From Acinetobacter tjernbergiae DSM 14971 = CIP 107465 (GTDB taxonomy: Bacteria; Pseudomonadota; Gammaproteobacteria; Pseudomonadales; Moraxellaceae): a DNA stretch of 64,000 nucleotides. Positions 26,799 through 36,311 of this stretch are shown piece by piece. The stretch lies in assembly GCF_000374425.1 (NCBI RefSeq), contig NZ_KB894357.1:122285-186284 (forward strand), in the 5' to 3' direction. Under the pieces are notes generated by a model. The model saw nothing but the letters and a program-made list of their open reading frames with translations, was not told where the DNA came from and made no database searches. Position 1 is the stretch's first letter, and every line of letters begins with the position of its first letter. Both the position numbers and the translations under genes were made by a program.

Positions 26799-29195
26799 AT
26801 GAATCAATCTGCTTCAAAATCTGGACTAAGAACATTGACGGTGATGATCCTCACTGCAATTGGATTGTTCTTGCTGATTGGTGGTATCTGGCTCGCAGCA
26901 ATCGGTGGGTCTTTTTATTATGTGATTGCAGGCGCGCTGTTACTCACTGTGGCAGTGCAACTCTATAAACGTGCTTCAGGCCCTTTATGGGTCTATGCTG
27001 CATTGATGTTAGGCAGCATCATTTGGGGTGTTTGGGAAGTTGGAACTGACTTTTGGGCACTTGCACCACGTCTTGATATTCTTGGAATATTGGGCTTGTG
27101 GTTACTCATTCCTGCGGTTACACGTGGTCTCTATAACCTGACATCAAGTAAAGTAGCATTATCATCGACATTGCTGATTGCAATTGTGGTGATGGTGTAT
27201 TCGATCTTTAATGATCCACAAGAGATCAATGGCGTGATCCAAACGCCTCAACCTGCACAAGCGAAAGCCGTTGATGGGATTGCGCCTGAAGATTGGCCTG
27301 CTTATGGTCGTAGTCAAGGGGGAGAGCGTTATTCTCCACTCACACAGATCAATGATCAGAATGTCAAAGATCTCAAAGTTGCTTGGACATTTCGCACAGG
27401 TGATTTCAAAACTGGCAATGATTCAGGTGAAACCACCAACCAAGTCACACCAATCAAGATCGGCAACAATATGTTTATGTGTACGCCACATCAGCATTTG
27501 ATTGCGATTGATCCTGTAACAGGTAAAGAAAAATGGCGTTTTGATCCTAAACTTAAAACGGATAAGACTTTTCAACACTTAACCTGTCGTGGGGTGATGT
27601 ACTACGATGCTGCCAATACCACCGAATTTGCAACTAGTTTACAGGCGAAAAAATCGACTTCTACTGAGTGCCCACGTAAAGTCTTTGTTCCTGTGAATGA
27701 TGGTCGTTTAGTTGCTGTGAATGCTGATACGGGTAAGGCATGTTCTGACTTCGGTCAAAATGGTGAAGTAAATTTACAAGAATTTATGCCGTATGCGTAT
27801 CCAGGGGGCTATAACCCAACTTCTCCGGGTGTGGTTTCAGGTACAACGGTTGTGATTGCGGGTTCAGTCACGGATAACTACTCCAATAAAGAACCCTCTG
27901 GTGTAATTCGTGGTTATGATGTCAACACGGGTAAATTATTGTGGGTATTTGACACGGGCGCAGCCGATCCAAATGCGATGCCAGGTGAAGAAACGACATT
28001 TGTTCATAACTCACCAAATGCATGGGCACCTCTTGCCTATGATGCAAAATTAGACATCGTTTATGTCCCAACAGGTGTGGGTACACCAGATATTTGGGGC
28101 GGTGATCGAACTGAGTTAAAAGAGCGTTATGCCAATTCGATGTTGGCGATCAATGCGACAACGGGTAAGTTGGTCTGGCATTTCCAAACTACACATCATG
28201 ATTTGTGGGATATGGATGTGCCATCACAACCATCTTTGGCGGATATCCAAGTTAAATCAGGTCAAACGGTTCCTGCAATTTATGTTCTAACTAAAACGGG
28301 GAATGCCTTTGTTTTAGATCGCCGTGATGGTCAGCCAATCGTACCGATTACTGAAAAACCAGTCCCGCAAACCGTGAAATGGGGACCTCAAACCAAAGGT
28401 GAGTTCTATTCAAAAACGCAACCATTCTCTGATTTTAATTTAGCACCTAAAGAGAAATTGACGGATAAAGACATGTGGGGTGCCACGATGTTTGATCAGT
28501 TGATGTGTCGTGTGAAGTTTAAACGTCTGAACTATGATGGTATTTATACGCCACCTTCTGAAAACGGAACCTTAGTTTTCCCTGGAAATCTCGGTGTATT
28601 TGAGTGGGGTGGTATGTCCGTCAATGCAGATCGTCAAGTTGCAGTGATGAATCCAATTGGCTTGCCATTTGTGAGTCGCTTAGTGCCTGCTGATCCCAAT
28701 CGTCCTCAAACTGCAAAAGGTGCAGGCACAGAACAAGGGATGCAACCTATGTATGGCACGCCATATGGGGTAGAGATTAGTCCATTCCTGTCTCCATTTG
28801 GATTGCCATGTAAACAACCTGCATGGGGCTTTGTGACTGGTGTGGACTTAAAAACCCATGAAGTGGTTTGGAAAAAACGTATTGGTACGATTCGTGACAG
28901 CTTGCCGAAATTGTTCCAATTACCGCCAGTTAAAATTGGTGTACCGGGTTTAGGTGGTTCTATTTCAACTGCGGGTAACGTGATGTTCGTTGCAGCAACC
29001 CAAGATAATTATCTTCGTGCATTCAATGTTTCAAATGGCGATAAGTTATGGGAAGCACGTTTACCTGCGGGTGGACAAGCAACACCAATGACTTATGAAG
29101 CTAATGGTAAACAATACGTGGTGATTATGGCAGGTGGGCATGGTTCATTTGGGACTAAAATGGGTGATTATTTAGTCGCTTACGCATTGCCTTAA
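26799..29195 (+). CDS. gcd: PQQ-dependent membrane-bound glucose dehydrogenase
   Basis: From the ATG at 26799 (AAGGTGA seven bases upstream) about 798 residues. Five N-terminal membrane helices span residues 15-140. Then comes the eight-bladed PQQ propeller, starting with EDWPAYGRSQGGERYSPL and including TTHHDLWDMDVPSQP and GGSISTAGNVMF. Gcd oxidises D-glucose to gluconolactone in the periplasm and passes electrons to ubiquinone. An OprB porin precedes it. No pqqABCDE genes are visible here, so the cofactor must come from genes elsewhere or from uptake. A terminator follows at 29297. Confidence 0.95.
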   Translation: MNQSASKSGLRTLTVMILTAIGLFLLIGGIWLAAIGGSFYYVIAGALLLTVAVQLYKRASGPLWVYAALMLGSIIWGVWEVGTDFWALAPRLDILGILGLWLLIPAVTRGLYNLTSSKVALSSTLLIAIVVMVYSIFNDPQEINGVIQTPQPAQAKAVDGIAPEDWPAYGRSQGGERYSPLTQINDQNVKDLKVAWTFRTGDFKTGNDSGETTNQVTPIKIGNNMFMCTPHQHLIAIDPVTGKEKWRFDPKLKTDKTFQHLTCRGVMYYDAANTTEFATSLQAKKSTSTECPRKVFVPVNDGRLVAVNADTGKACSDFGQNGEVNLQEFMPYAYPGGYNPTSPGVVSGTTVVIAGSVTDNYSNKEPSGVIRGYDVNTGKLLWVFDTGAADPNAMPGEETTFVHNSPNAWAPLAYDAKLDIVYVPTGVGTPDIWGGDRTELKERYANSMLAINATTGKLVWHFQTTHHDLWDMDVPSQPSLADIQVKSGQTVPAIYVLTKTGNAFVLDRRDGQPIVPITEKPVPQTVKWGPQTKGEFYSKTQPFSDFNLAPKEKLTDKDMWGATMFDQLMCRVKFKRLNYDGIYTPPSENGTLVFPGNLGVFEWGGMSVNADRQVAVMNPIGLPFVSRLVPADPNRPQTAKGAGTEQGMQPMYGTPYGVEISPFLSPFGLPCKQPAWGFVTGVDLKTHEVVWKKRIGTIRDSLPKLFQLPPVKIGVPGLGGSISTAGNVMFVAATQDNYLRAFNVSNGDKLWEARLPAGGQATPMTYEANGKQYVVIMAGGHGSFGTKMGDYLVAYALP

Positions 29196-29209
29196 ATCCC
29201 TCCCTTGCG

Positions 29210-29248
29210 GAGTACACGCCTCACCCTTTACGAAAGGGAAGAGTACTC
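29210..29248. repeat. Nested hairpin after gcd
   Basis: GAGTAC (29210-29215) pairs with GTACTC (29243-29248), enclosing CCCTTT/AAAGGG (29224-29229 and 29233-29238). It resembles the CCCTTT...AAAGGG hairpin inside the small gene downstream of rtcB. It precedes the true terminator. Confidence 0.5.
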
Positions 29249-29296
29249 TCTTTAAGCTTTTGCCACTTGAATTGTGGCTGAGAATGAATGGAGATT

Positions 29297-29330
29297 AAAA
29301 GCCCAGATTCGTCTGGGTTTTTCTTTTTAT
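29297..29330 (+). terminator. Intrinsic terminator after gcd
   Basis: CCCAGA, tetraloop TTCG, TCTGGG (29302-29317), then TTTTTCTTTTT. The stable UUCG-type loop and T-tract make this a strong terminator. Confidence 0.9.
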
Positions 29331-29446
29331 TGCCTAATCTAAGCTTATCAATAAAATCGTTATTAAATATGCAAAAAAAGCATTTTGTTGATGAATAAAA
29401 GCTCGCTATGCTAGTCGCCTTTATAATGAATGACTAGCCATACGCC

Positions 29447-31090
29447 ATGTATTTATATACGGATTTCGATCAACAACTGATTAACCAACGTGTTGCTCAG
29501 TTTCGCGATCAAACAGAACGCTATTTAGCAGGAAAATTAACAGAAGACGAATATCGTCCACTACGTTTGCAAAATGGTTTATACGTGCAACGTTATGCAC
29601 CGATGCTCCGTATTGCTGTGCCTTATGGCTTGATGAATACAAAACAATTAAGAAAAATTGCTGAAATTGCGACTGAATACGATCGTGGTTATGCCCACGT
29701 TTCAACTCGTCAAAATATTCAGTTGAACTGGCCTGCTTTAGAAAATGTACCTGATATTCTTGCTGAACTCGCAACAGTACAAATGCATGCCGTACAAACC
29801 TCTGGTAACTGTATCCGTAATACAACGACTGACCAGTTTGCAGGTGTGGTTGCAGGTGAAATTGCTGACCCACGTCCAACGTGTGAATTGATTCGTCAGT
29901 GGAGTACCTTCCACCCTGAATTTGCATTCTTACCACGTAAGTTCAAGATTGCTGTTTCTGCTTTGGAAGAAACAGATCGTGCTGCAACTGCATTTCATGA
30001 TATTGGTGTTTATATCGTTCGCAATGAAGCAGGCGAAATCGGTTATAAAATCATGGCGGGTGGTGGTTTAGGTCGTACTCCAATTATTGGTAGTATAATC
30101 CGTGAGTTCTTACCACGTGAAGATTTGATTGCTTATTTAGAAGCGACCTTACGTGTGTATAACTTACATGGTCGTCGTGATAACAAATACAAAGCACGTA
30201 TCAAAATTTTGGTGAAAGCATTAACGCCACAAGTATTTGCCGAAAAAGTTGAAGCTGAATTTGAACACACGCGTGAAGCCTTGAAGATTCAACCTGAAAT
30301 CTTGAAAAAATTAGATGAGGAATTTACCCCATTCGATTATCACGATTTAGAAGATCAAGATTTCACAGCCTTGTTTGCTGAATATCCAAAATTCAAACAA
30401 TGGTTCAATGTGAATACCAATGCACATAAAGTCAAAGGCTATCGTATTGCAACGATTTCTTTGAAACGTGCAGGGATTGCTCCAGGTGATGTCACCACTG
30501 AAGAAATGAACTTAATCGCGGATTTAGCGGATAAGTACACTTTTGGTGAGTTCCGTACGACACACGAACAAAATATTTCACTTGTGGATGTCCCACAAAA
30601 AGATTTATTTGAATTGTGGCAAACCTTAGAACAGAACGATATGGCGCGTGCGCATATCGGTTTTATTACCGATATTATTTGCTGCCCAGGTGGTGATTTC
30701 TGTTCATTGGCAAATGCGAAATCAATTCCAATTTCAGAAGCGATTAGCCGTCGTTTTGATGATTTAGATACCATCTATAATCTTGGTGAACTTGATCTGA
30801 ATATCTCAGGCTGTATGAATGCTTGTGGTCATCACCATGTCGGTAACATTGGTATTCTTGGTGTAGATAAAAAAGGTGCAGAATTCTATCAAATCACTTT
30901 AGGTGGTAACGCGAATCATGATGCGTCTATCGGTGATATTTTAGGGCCATCTTTTGCTGCTGATGTAGTCCCTGATGTGATTGAAGAAATCCTCAATACT
31001 TATCTTGATCTACGTGCTGAAGGTGAGCGTTTCATTGATACGTATCGCCGTGTTGGCATCCAACCATTTAAGGAGCGTGCTTATGCTTAA
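29447..31090 (+). CDS. Nitrite/sulfite reductase, siroheme-[4Fe-4S] type
   Basis: A 547-residue hemoprotein of the sulfite/nitrite reductase family. Ferredoxin-like half-domains alternate with siroheme-binding domains. The iron-sulfur/siroheme cysteines are seen as IICCPGGDFC and SGCMNACGHHHVG (C-x5-C and C-x3-C). It probably reduces sulfite to sulfide for cysteine synthesis, because the next gene is the DUF934 partner found with CysI-type enzymes in proteobacteria. The DUF934 gene starts within the last 8 bases, so translation is coupled. A nitrite-reducing role is less likely given this neighbour. Confidence 0.9.
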   Translation: MYLYTDFDQQLINQRVAQFRDQTERYLAGKLTEDEYRPLRLQNGLYVQRYAPMLRIAVPYGLMNTKQLRKIAEIATEYDRGYAHVSTRQNIQLNWPALENVPDILAELATVQMHAVQTSGNCIRNTTTDQFAGVVAGEIADPRPTCELIRQWSTFHPEFAFLPRKFKIAVSALEETDRAATAFHDIGVYIVRNEAGEIGYKIMAGGGLGRTPIIGSIIREFLPREDLIAYLEATLRVYNLHGRRDNKYKARIKILVKALTPQVFAEKVEAEFEHTREALKIQPEILKKLDEEFTPFDYHDLEDQDFTALFAEYPKFKQWFNVNTNAHKVKGYRIATISLKRAGIAPGDVTTEEMNLIADLADKYTFGEFRTTHEQNISLVDVPQKDLFELWQTLEQNDMARAHIGFITDIICCPGGDFCSLANAKSIPISEAISRRFDDLDTIYNLGELDLNISGCMNACGHHHVGNIGILGVDKKGAEFYQITLGGNANHDASIGDILGPSFAADVVPDVIEEILNTYLDLRAEGERFIDTYRRVGIQPFKERAYA

Positions 31091-31568
31091 TACATCGCTA
31101 CAAGTGCTGTTCAAAGATGGCACGATTGCTGACAATACTTATCAAGTGATTGCTGAAGATGGCGTGATTCCACAAGGTAATGTGGTTGTAACAACGGCTC
31201 AACTTGATCAGTTGGCAAATGTACAAGCTAAAAAAGCGTTATACATTACCGTCAATGATTCACCTGAAACGCATCAATTTCCATTGAATGAGTTGGATAC
31301 AATCTTCATTGAGTTTGCTGGTTTCAATGATGGTCGTGGTTATTCGTTTGCAGCATTATTACGTCGTCAAGGTTATCAAGGCGAGTTACGTGCTGTTGGT
31401 GATATCTTCAAGGATGTTTTGAATTATTTAAAACGTTCTGGCTTTGATAGCTTTGTGGTTAAAGAAGGTAAAGATATTCATGAGGCCGCTGCAGGGCTTC
31501 AAGATTTTACCCATCCTTATCAAGCATCAACGGCTGTGCCACAAGCGAGTTACCAAACAGGTGCTTAA
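31083..31568 (+). CDS. DUF934 family protein, sulfite-reduction partner
   Basis: 161 residues from the ATG at 31083, chosen because AAGGAG lies seven bases upstream and the frame overlaps the reductase by 8 bp. The DUF934 signature is present in FIEFAGFNDGRGYSFAALLRRQGY and GELRAVGDIFKDVLNYLKRSGFDSF. The family is known from gene neighbourhoods with sulfite reductase and is assumed to assist electron delivery or assembly. No cofactor motif is visible. A terminator follows at 31581, closing the two-gene operon. Confidence 0.88.
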   Translation: MLNTSLQVLFKDGTIADNTYQVIAEDGVIPQGNVVVTTAQLDQLANVQAKKALYITVNDSPETHQFPLNELDTIFIEFAGFNDGRGYSFAALLRRQGYQGELRAVGDIFKDVLNYLKRSGFDSFVVKEGKDIHEAAAGLQDFTHPYQASTAVPQASYQTGA

Positions 31569-31580
31569 GCTCATTTAAAT

Positions 31581-31610
31581 AAAAAAGCTGAACTCAGGTT
31601 CAGCTTTTTT
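31581..31610 (+). terminator. Intrinsic terminator after DUF934 gene
   Basis: AAAAAGCTGAAC, loop TCAG, GTTCAGCTTTTTT. A ten-base-pair stem followed by a T-run ends the sulfite-reductase operon. Confidence 0.92.
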
Positions 31611-31682
31611 ATTGCGTATGATTTAAAATTTATAGATTGAAGAATAACAATCCTGACATTTATTGCAAAAATAAATCCTGGC

Positions 31683-32009
31683 GTGATTTGGTTGCTTTTC
31701 GCCATCGCAACGGATGTACTGTCAACTTTTTATTCTGCGAAGGCAAATGGATTAGTAAATAAACTCGATCAAGGAATCGCTTTGGTTCTGTATCTTGTTT
31801 TTTTTACTTGTGCTGCGATTGCATTGAAATATATGCAGGTTGGGATTTTATATGTGCTTTGGTCTGGGCTAGGTGTTATTGCGACAGCCGCTTTAGCTAA
31901 GGTTTTTTTAGGACAGCATATTGATTTAGCAGGGTGGGTTGGGATTGGATTTATTACAATTGGTCTAATGATTATTGCGCAGTATTCCAATATTGATGTT
32001 TGGTATTAA
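31683..32009 (+). CDS. Small multidrug resistance (SMR) family transporter
   Basis: A four-helix protein of about 108 residues aligning along its length with EmrE: helix 1 LFAIATDVLSTFYSAKANG, helix 3 LYVLWSGLGVIATAALA (EmrE YAIWSGVG region), then LGQHIDLAGWVGIG. EmrE Glu14, the proton/drug site in helix 1, aligns with Asp here (AIATDV). The start is uncertain: a GTG at 31683 leaves a short N-terminus, and an ATT at 31662 would give a typical N-terminus (AKINPGVIW). No ATG is available. It probably works as a dimer exporting cations or guanidinium-like compounds. The altered acidic residue may change substrate or pH range. Confidence 0.78.
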   Translation: MIWLLFAIATDVLSTFYSAKANGLVNKLDQGIALVLYLVFFTCAAIALKYMQVGILYVLWSGLGVIATAALAKVFLGQHIDLAGWVGIGFITIGLMIIAQYSNIDVWY

Positions 32010-32070
32010 GAAGGGGTGACAGTGATTTTAGAATTTGTTATAAAAATAGATTGTCTTAATTATAACGAAC

Positions 32071-33489
32071 ATGTTTAAATTTTTAAAAAAGATATTTTGT
32101 TCGTCTGAGCCATATATAAATACAGCCGAAATATTGGCAGAACGCCAAGCACTTGAACAAATACATATATCGAATATTCCTCAGCCTGAACCAGAAATCG
32201 TAGATATTCCATTTATTAGAAAGAGTTTGGATGAGTTGATATGGTTACTGAGAGATTATGATGGCTATGCACGACAACGGACATTAGAACATTTAAAGGA
32301 TTGCTACGAACAAGAATTGTTTCCTGCCTTATTATTTCGTTTAAGTGATTATGTAGAAATCAATCGAGAGTTGGCAGCACAGCATATTCAACGTTGGAGT
32401 CAGCGTCCTGAATTTGCTCAATTGTGTATAGACCATTTTTTACAAATTGCCGCAGTACAACAACGTGTACGAACTGTCCCTGAAATTGAAAATTTATTAC
32501 TGAATACCGTCGCGGAAAATACAGATTATTTGCAGCACACAGTCAGTTCTGAGCAAGGTCAATTACCTCGTGTACTATCAATTTATATTGTGAAATATCA
32601 ATGGATTGAACAAGAAAAATTGCTTGAATTATCTAAAGCTGCGAAAGATCAAATCGTGCGTAAATTTTGGTTAGATCATATTACTCAAAATGAATCAGCG
32701 CAAAAATTATTATTTGAATTAAAGCATAGCCAATTTAGAGATGTGCAATATCATTTATTCGATGTTCTATATCAACGAAAAATTCTAAATCCCGAAGATA
32801 TCATTGAGTTATGGCATAGTCGTTTTTTATCTGTGATGGATTATGCTTATTTTGCATTAAGACAACAGAATTTTGATTTTGGAAATTATTTTAATCAGCA
32901 TCCGATTGCGTTGCTCAGTTCTCAATAGGCGAAAATTCGAGCATATCAATGGGTTTTATTTAAAGGGGAACAAGCACAGTTTTTTGAAATTGTTGGAAAA
33001 ATTGAAATTAAATCGATTGCGAATGCTTTGGTTTTATATGCGTTAAAACAAAACTTTATTCAATTTCACCAGTATTTAGATTATTTTGCATTGACTGAGC
33101 AGAAGTTATTACCACAGCAGTTTTTTAAAGCAAAAGCGTATAGTGAAACTCAACCAACTTTAGGTGAATTAGAGCAGTACCTTCAATTACTTAAAACCGA
33201 TATCTCATTTGAGCAAAGACTTGATTTAACCCAAAATTATGATTTATGGGATCAGGTCTATTGGTTTGTCACACAACAAAAATATGTACAGACAGAAGAG
33301 GAGCGGCAGAATTTTGATGATCAAATCAAATCTCGTTTGCATTATTTGCACTATAAAACCTATCCGCCAAGCTGGACAGCTGTGCAAAAGGATGAGATGA
33401 AACAACATCTTCCTAACTTTGAGCAAAAGTATCCTGAAATTTTTAATGTGATGGATGTGAAGAGAGTGTTAGAAAAGTATTTTAGTTAA
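32071..33489 (+). pseudogene. Hypothetical helical-repeat protein interrupted by an in-frame amber codon
   Basis: Two open segments, 32071-32928 and 33028-33489, are in the same frame, and every codon between them is open except one TAG at 32926-32928 (context TCT CAA TAG GCG AAA). Read through, the protein would have 472 codons. A CAG-to-TAG change would explain it. The sequence is rich in Leu/Gln/Glu and looks like a helical (HEAT-like) repeat protein, for example DYDGYARQRTLEHLKDCY near residue 62. No known domain is recognised. Alternatives are a sequencing error, a recent nonsense mutation, or amber suppression. The N-terminal 285 residues would still be made. Confidence 0.75.
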
Positions 33490-33542
33490 TTTGATGAAGA
33501 TGATGCAATATGAGACATATTGCATCAAAACTTTGGTGTGTT

Positions 33543-33989
33543 TTAAATCGTTGCATCAAGTTGACAATTCACCATCCATTTGATTCCAAACTGATCAGTA
33601 AAAGCCCCATAGAGTGCGCCCCAAAAGGTTTTTTCTAGTTGCATTTCGATATGACCATGCACAGAAAGTTGATTGAATAAACGACGTGCTTCTGTTTCAT
33701 CATATTCAACATTGATTGAAATATAATGATTATTGCCTTGAGTGAAGACGCTATTTGGAGCACAGAATTGATCATTGACATCTGATCCCATCAACACCGT
33801 AAATTCATTGATGGGTAATGAAACATGCAAAATTAAACTTTTATTTGCTTCAGATAAGGTAACGCCTTCAGTAGGTGGCATATCGCCATAGCGACTCATG
33901 ATTGCAAACTCACCACCAAATACGGATTGGTAAAAGATAAATGCTTGCTCAGTTTGTCCTTTGAAATTTAAATAATGATTTAGCTGCAT
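33543..33989 (-). CDS. VOC-family (PhnB/glyoxalase-like) protein
   Basis: 148 residues with the start typical of PhnB-like VOC proteins (QLNHYLNFKGQTEQAFIFYQSVFGG), a glyoxalase-type double beta-alpha-beta-beta-beta fold, and the end FWGALYGAFTDQFGIKWMVNC. Despite older labels as a 3-demethylubiquinone methyltransferase, such proteins lack a SAM site. The function is unknown, possibly metal-dependent or ligand binding. It is transcribed leftwards downstream of the thiolase gene but separated from it by a terminator, so it has its own promoter. Confidence 0.8.
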   Translation of the reverse strand: MQLNHYLNFKGQTEQAFIFYQSVFGGEFAIMSRYGDMPPTEGVTLSEANKSLILHVSLPINEFTVLMGSDVNDQFCAPNSVFTQGNNHYISINVEYDETEARRLFNQLSVHGHIEMQLEKTFWGALYGAFTDQFGIKWMVNCQLDATI

Positions 33990-34080
33990 TGTGATTAACT
34001 CCTTGTTGTTTTTTTATACAAAACATAACTTATCGGGATTTATCTTGTGCGTGCATTATTTTTTGTAATTCTGAAAATAA

Positions 34081-34105
34081 AAAATCCTGCACATGGCAGG
34101 ATTTT
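34081..34105 (-). terminator. Intrinsic terminator after the acetyltransferase gene
   Basis: AAAATCCTGC (34081-34090), loop ACATG, GCAGGATTTT (34096-34105). On the minus strand the stem is followed by TTTTATTTT. It separates the thiolase from the VOC gene. Confidence 0.9.
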
Positions 34106-34124
34106 CAGTTAATCGAATTAATGT

Positions 34125-35300
34125 TTAGATCAATTCAATCGCAACAGCAGTCGCTTCGCCACCACCGATACAAAGTGCCGCAACACCTTTTTTACCGCCA
34201 GTGCGTTTAAGTGCGTGAATCAATGTTAGGATGATACGAGAACCTGTAGAACCTACAGGGTGACCAAGAGCACAAGCACCACCATTGATATTTACTTTTT
34301 CTGCATCTAATTTGAAATCATCAATTGGGCACATCGTTACCATTGCAAATGCTTCGTTAATCTCCCAAAGATCTACATCTTGTGCATCCCAACCTGCTTT
34401 TTTCAAAGCTTTCTCAATTGCACCTACTGGAGCAATCGTAAATTCAGACGGATGTTGAGAGTTTGATGCCGTTGCAACGATTTTTGCTAAAGGCTGTAAA
34501 CCACGTTGAGCAGCAACATCACTTGAGGTTAATACAAGTGCAGATGCACCATCAGAAATTGAACTCGCATTTGCCGCAGTAATTGTACCGTCTTTTGCAA
34601 AAGCAGGTTTTAGCGATGGAATTTTATCAATTTTTGCATTTAAAGGTTGTTCATCTTGATCAACAATCACATCACCTTTGCGGCTAGAAACAGTTACAGC
34701 AACGATTTCATCTTTAAAGTAGCCTTCAGTGATCGCTTTTTGCGCACGTTGTAAAGAACGAATTGCAAAATCATCCATTTGCTCACGCGTATAGCTACGT
34801 TTGTTCGCCATATCTTGTGCAAATGAACCCATCAAACGACCAGTTTCTGCATCTTCTAGACCATCAAGGAACATATGATCTTTGATTTCACCATGACCCA
34901 TGCGATAACCCGCACGCGCTTTAGGTAAAACGTATGGGGCATTGGTCATTGATTCCATACCACCCGCAACGACGATCTCAGCACTGCCTGCTTTGATCAT
35001 ATCTGCTGCTTGCATCACAGCTTTCATGCCTGAACCACAAAGCTTGTTAATTGTCACTGCACCAGTAGAATCTGGTAGACCTGCTTTACGCATTGCTTGG
35101 CGAGCTGGACCTTGTTTTAAACCTGCTGGTAAAACACAACCCATGATCACTTCTTCTACGTCAGTTGGCTGTAGACCAGAACGAGCAATTGCTTCTTTGA
35201 TTGTGATTGCACCTAATTCTGGTGCAGTTGCGCTTGATAGTGCGCCTTGGAAGCCGCCCATTGCTGTACGAGCGCCATTGACAATTACGATGTCAGTCAT
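34125..35300 (-). CDS. Acetyl-CoA C-acetyltransferase (biosynthetic-type thiolase)
   Basis: A 391-residue thiolase. Cys88 is the acyl nucleophile in NKLCGSGMKAV. The C-terminal part has NINGGACALGHPVGSTGSR with the catalytic His and AALCIGGGEATA with the second Cys. The RxMG-type N-terminal (VNGARTAMGGFQGAL) matches AtoB/PhaA enzymes that condense two acetyl-CoA to acetoacetyl-CoA or run in reverse. It differs from the FadA-like enzyme at 19679-20884 and has no beta-oxidation partner beside it. The start is ATG 35300, and a terminator follows the stop. Confidence 0.9.
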   Translation of the reverse strand: MTDIVIVNGARTAMGGFQGALSSATAPELGAITIKEAIARSGLQPTDVEEVIMGCVLPAGLKQGPARQAMRKAGLPDSTGAVTINKLCGSGMKAVMQAADMIKAGSAEIVVAGGMESMTNAPYVLPKARAGYRMGHGEIKDHMFLDGLEDAETGRLMGSFAQDMANKRSYTREQMDDFAIRSLQRAQKAITEGYFKDEIVAVTVSSRKGDVIVDQDEQPLNAKIDKIPSLKPAFAKDGTITAANASSISDGASALVLTSSDVAAQRGLQPLAKIVATASNSQHPSEFTIAPVGAIEKALKKAGWDAQDVDLWEINEAFAMVTMCPIDDFKLDAEKVNINGGACALGHPVGSTGSRIILTLIHALKRTGGKKGVAALCIGGGEATAVAIELI

Positions 35301-35411
35301 TGTGTGTCTCCAGACTTATAATTTGCAGAGAATGTTCAAAACCTATGCAGTATAGTAAAAAAAGCATGGGAATAAAGTGTTTTACATCGTTTAAGCTAGA
35401 CTGAAGAGTTT

Positions 35412-35924
35412 TTAACAAGAAGGTATCTCCTGACTGCGGATTTGCCCCATATTACTGAGAATAACTTGTGTATGATGGCTAGAGTTATTCATACAATAGA
35501 AAAAGCTCCCATTAGAACCTCTTGGTAAGCCTGTATCACTCTGAAATGTTAGAGAGTTTATGCGTAGAGTCCCTCTCCAGTCTAATATTCCATATCGATG
35601 ATGGAATGGCGTTGCATACAGAAGAGTTTCTGTTGATTCCCTTTGTCGATTACGGTTGTTATCAAGAAAACCAATAAATCCCTTATTCCAATCACTATGA
35701 CAACTGATAAAATCAGAACTTGCGCACAAAGTCACATTTTTGTGATAAATTTGCGCATCAGATTTAGCTTTTTGTATATGAATTGTGAGTATTCTTTTGA
35801 GTTGATTTACTTCATTTGAAATCATTGTGTCATTGAAATAGGGCAAACCAAGACAGAGAATGATTGCGCAAATGGCAATAACAGTGACTAACTCACTGAT
35901 TGTGAATCCTAAAAATTTAGACAT
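35412..35924 (-). CDS. FimT/GspH-family type IV pseudopilin
   Basis: 170 residues with a type III prepilin signal: leader MSKFLG followed by FTISELVTV (cleavage after Gly, Glu at position +5), then a hydrophobic helix (IAICAIILCLGLPYF). Four or more Cys (VTLCASSDFISCHS, FFYCMN, final PSC) suggest disulfides in the globular domain, as in FimT/GspH minor pilins. Acinetobacter pseudopilins of this type take part in type IV pilus assembly or DNA uptake. It is separate from other pilus genes here; the Pil-Chp signalling cluster lies 23 kb away. Confidence 0.82.
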   Translation of the reverse strand: MSKFLGFTISELVTVIAICAIILCLGLPYFNDTMISNEVNQLKRILTIHIQKAKSDAQIYHKNVTLCASSDFISCHSDWNKGFIGFLDNNRNRQRESTETLLYATPFHHRYGILDWRGTLRINSLTFQSDTGLPRGSNGSFFYCMNNSSHHTQVILSNMGQIRSQEIPSC

Positions 35925-36311
35925 TTTTTACCTTTAATCTAATTCTGTAATTTTTTTATTAACAAAGTGTTAAGTAATTACTGTATTTATTGAATTAAGT
36001 TTAGTATTGGAAAAACTAACGATTACTTCATTGAGCAAATGCTGCTAAAATCGAAGAAAGCGAACAATAAGCTATTCTGACTTTAGAGTTGAATTGAAAA
36101 TTTACTGAACTACAACGGAAATTGTAAGAAATTTTGTCAATAATTTACGAGGTTAAAGTTATCAAGCACTTGGAAAATTCATCAAGTGTTTGTATGATTC
36201 AAAGTGAAGTGAATAGCTTAAAAATAATACTGTAGACATTTTATGTTCACAGGGCCAAAAATCATAGGCTAAGCTTGAACAACAAACAATTGTTATCTCT
36301 GGAGGATATCC
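35925..36311. other. Long AT-rich intergenic region upstream of ompA
   Basis: The region of 387 bp separates the pseudopilin gene (leftward) and ompA (rightward) and must carry the ompA promoter and a long 5' leader. Immediately before ompA is CTGGAGGATATCC with GGAGG at 36301-36305, an ideal ribosome-binding site. I see no ORF, repeat or terminator. The leader length fits a regulated, stable ompA mRNA, but no specific structure is claimed. Confidence 0.5.
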
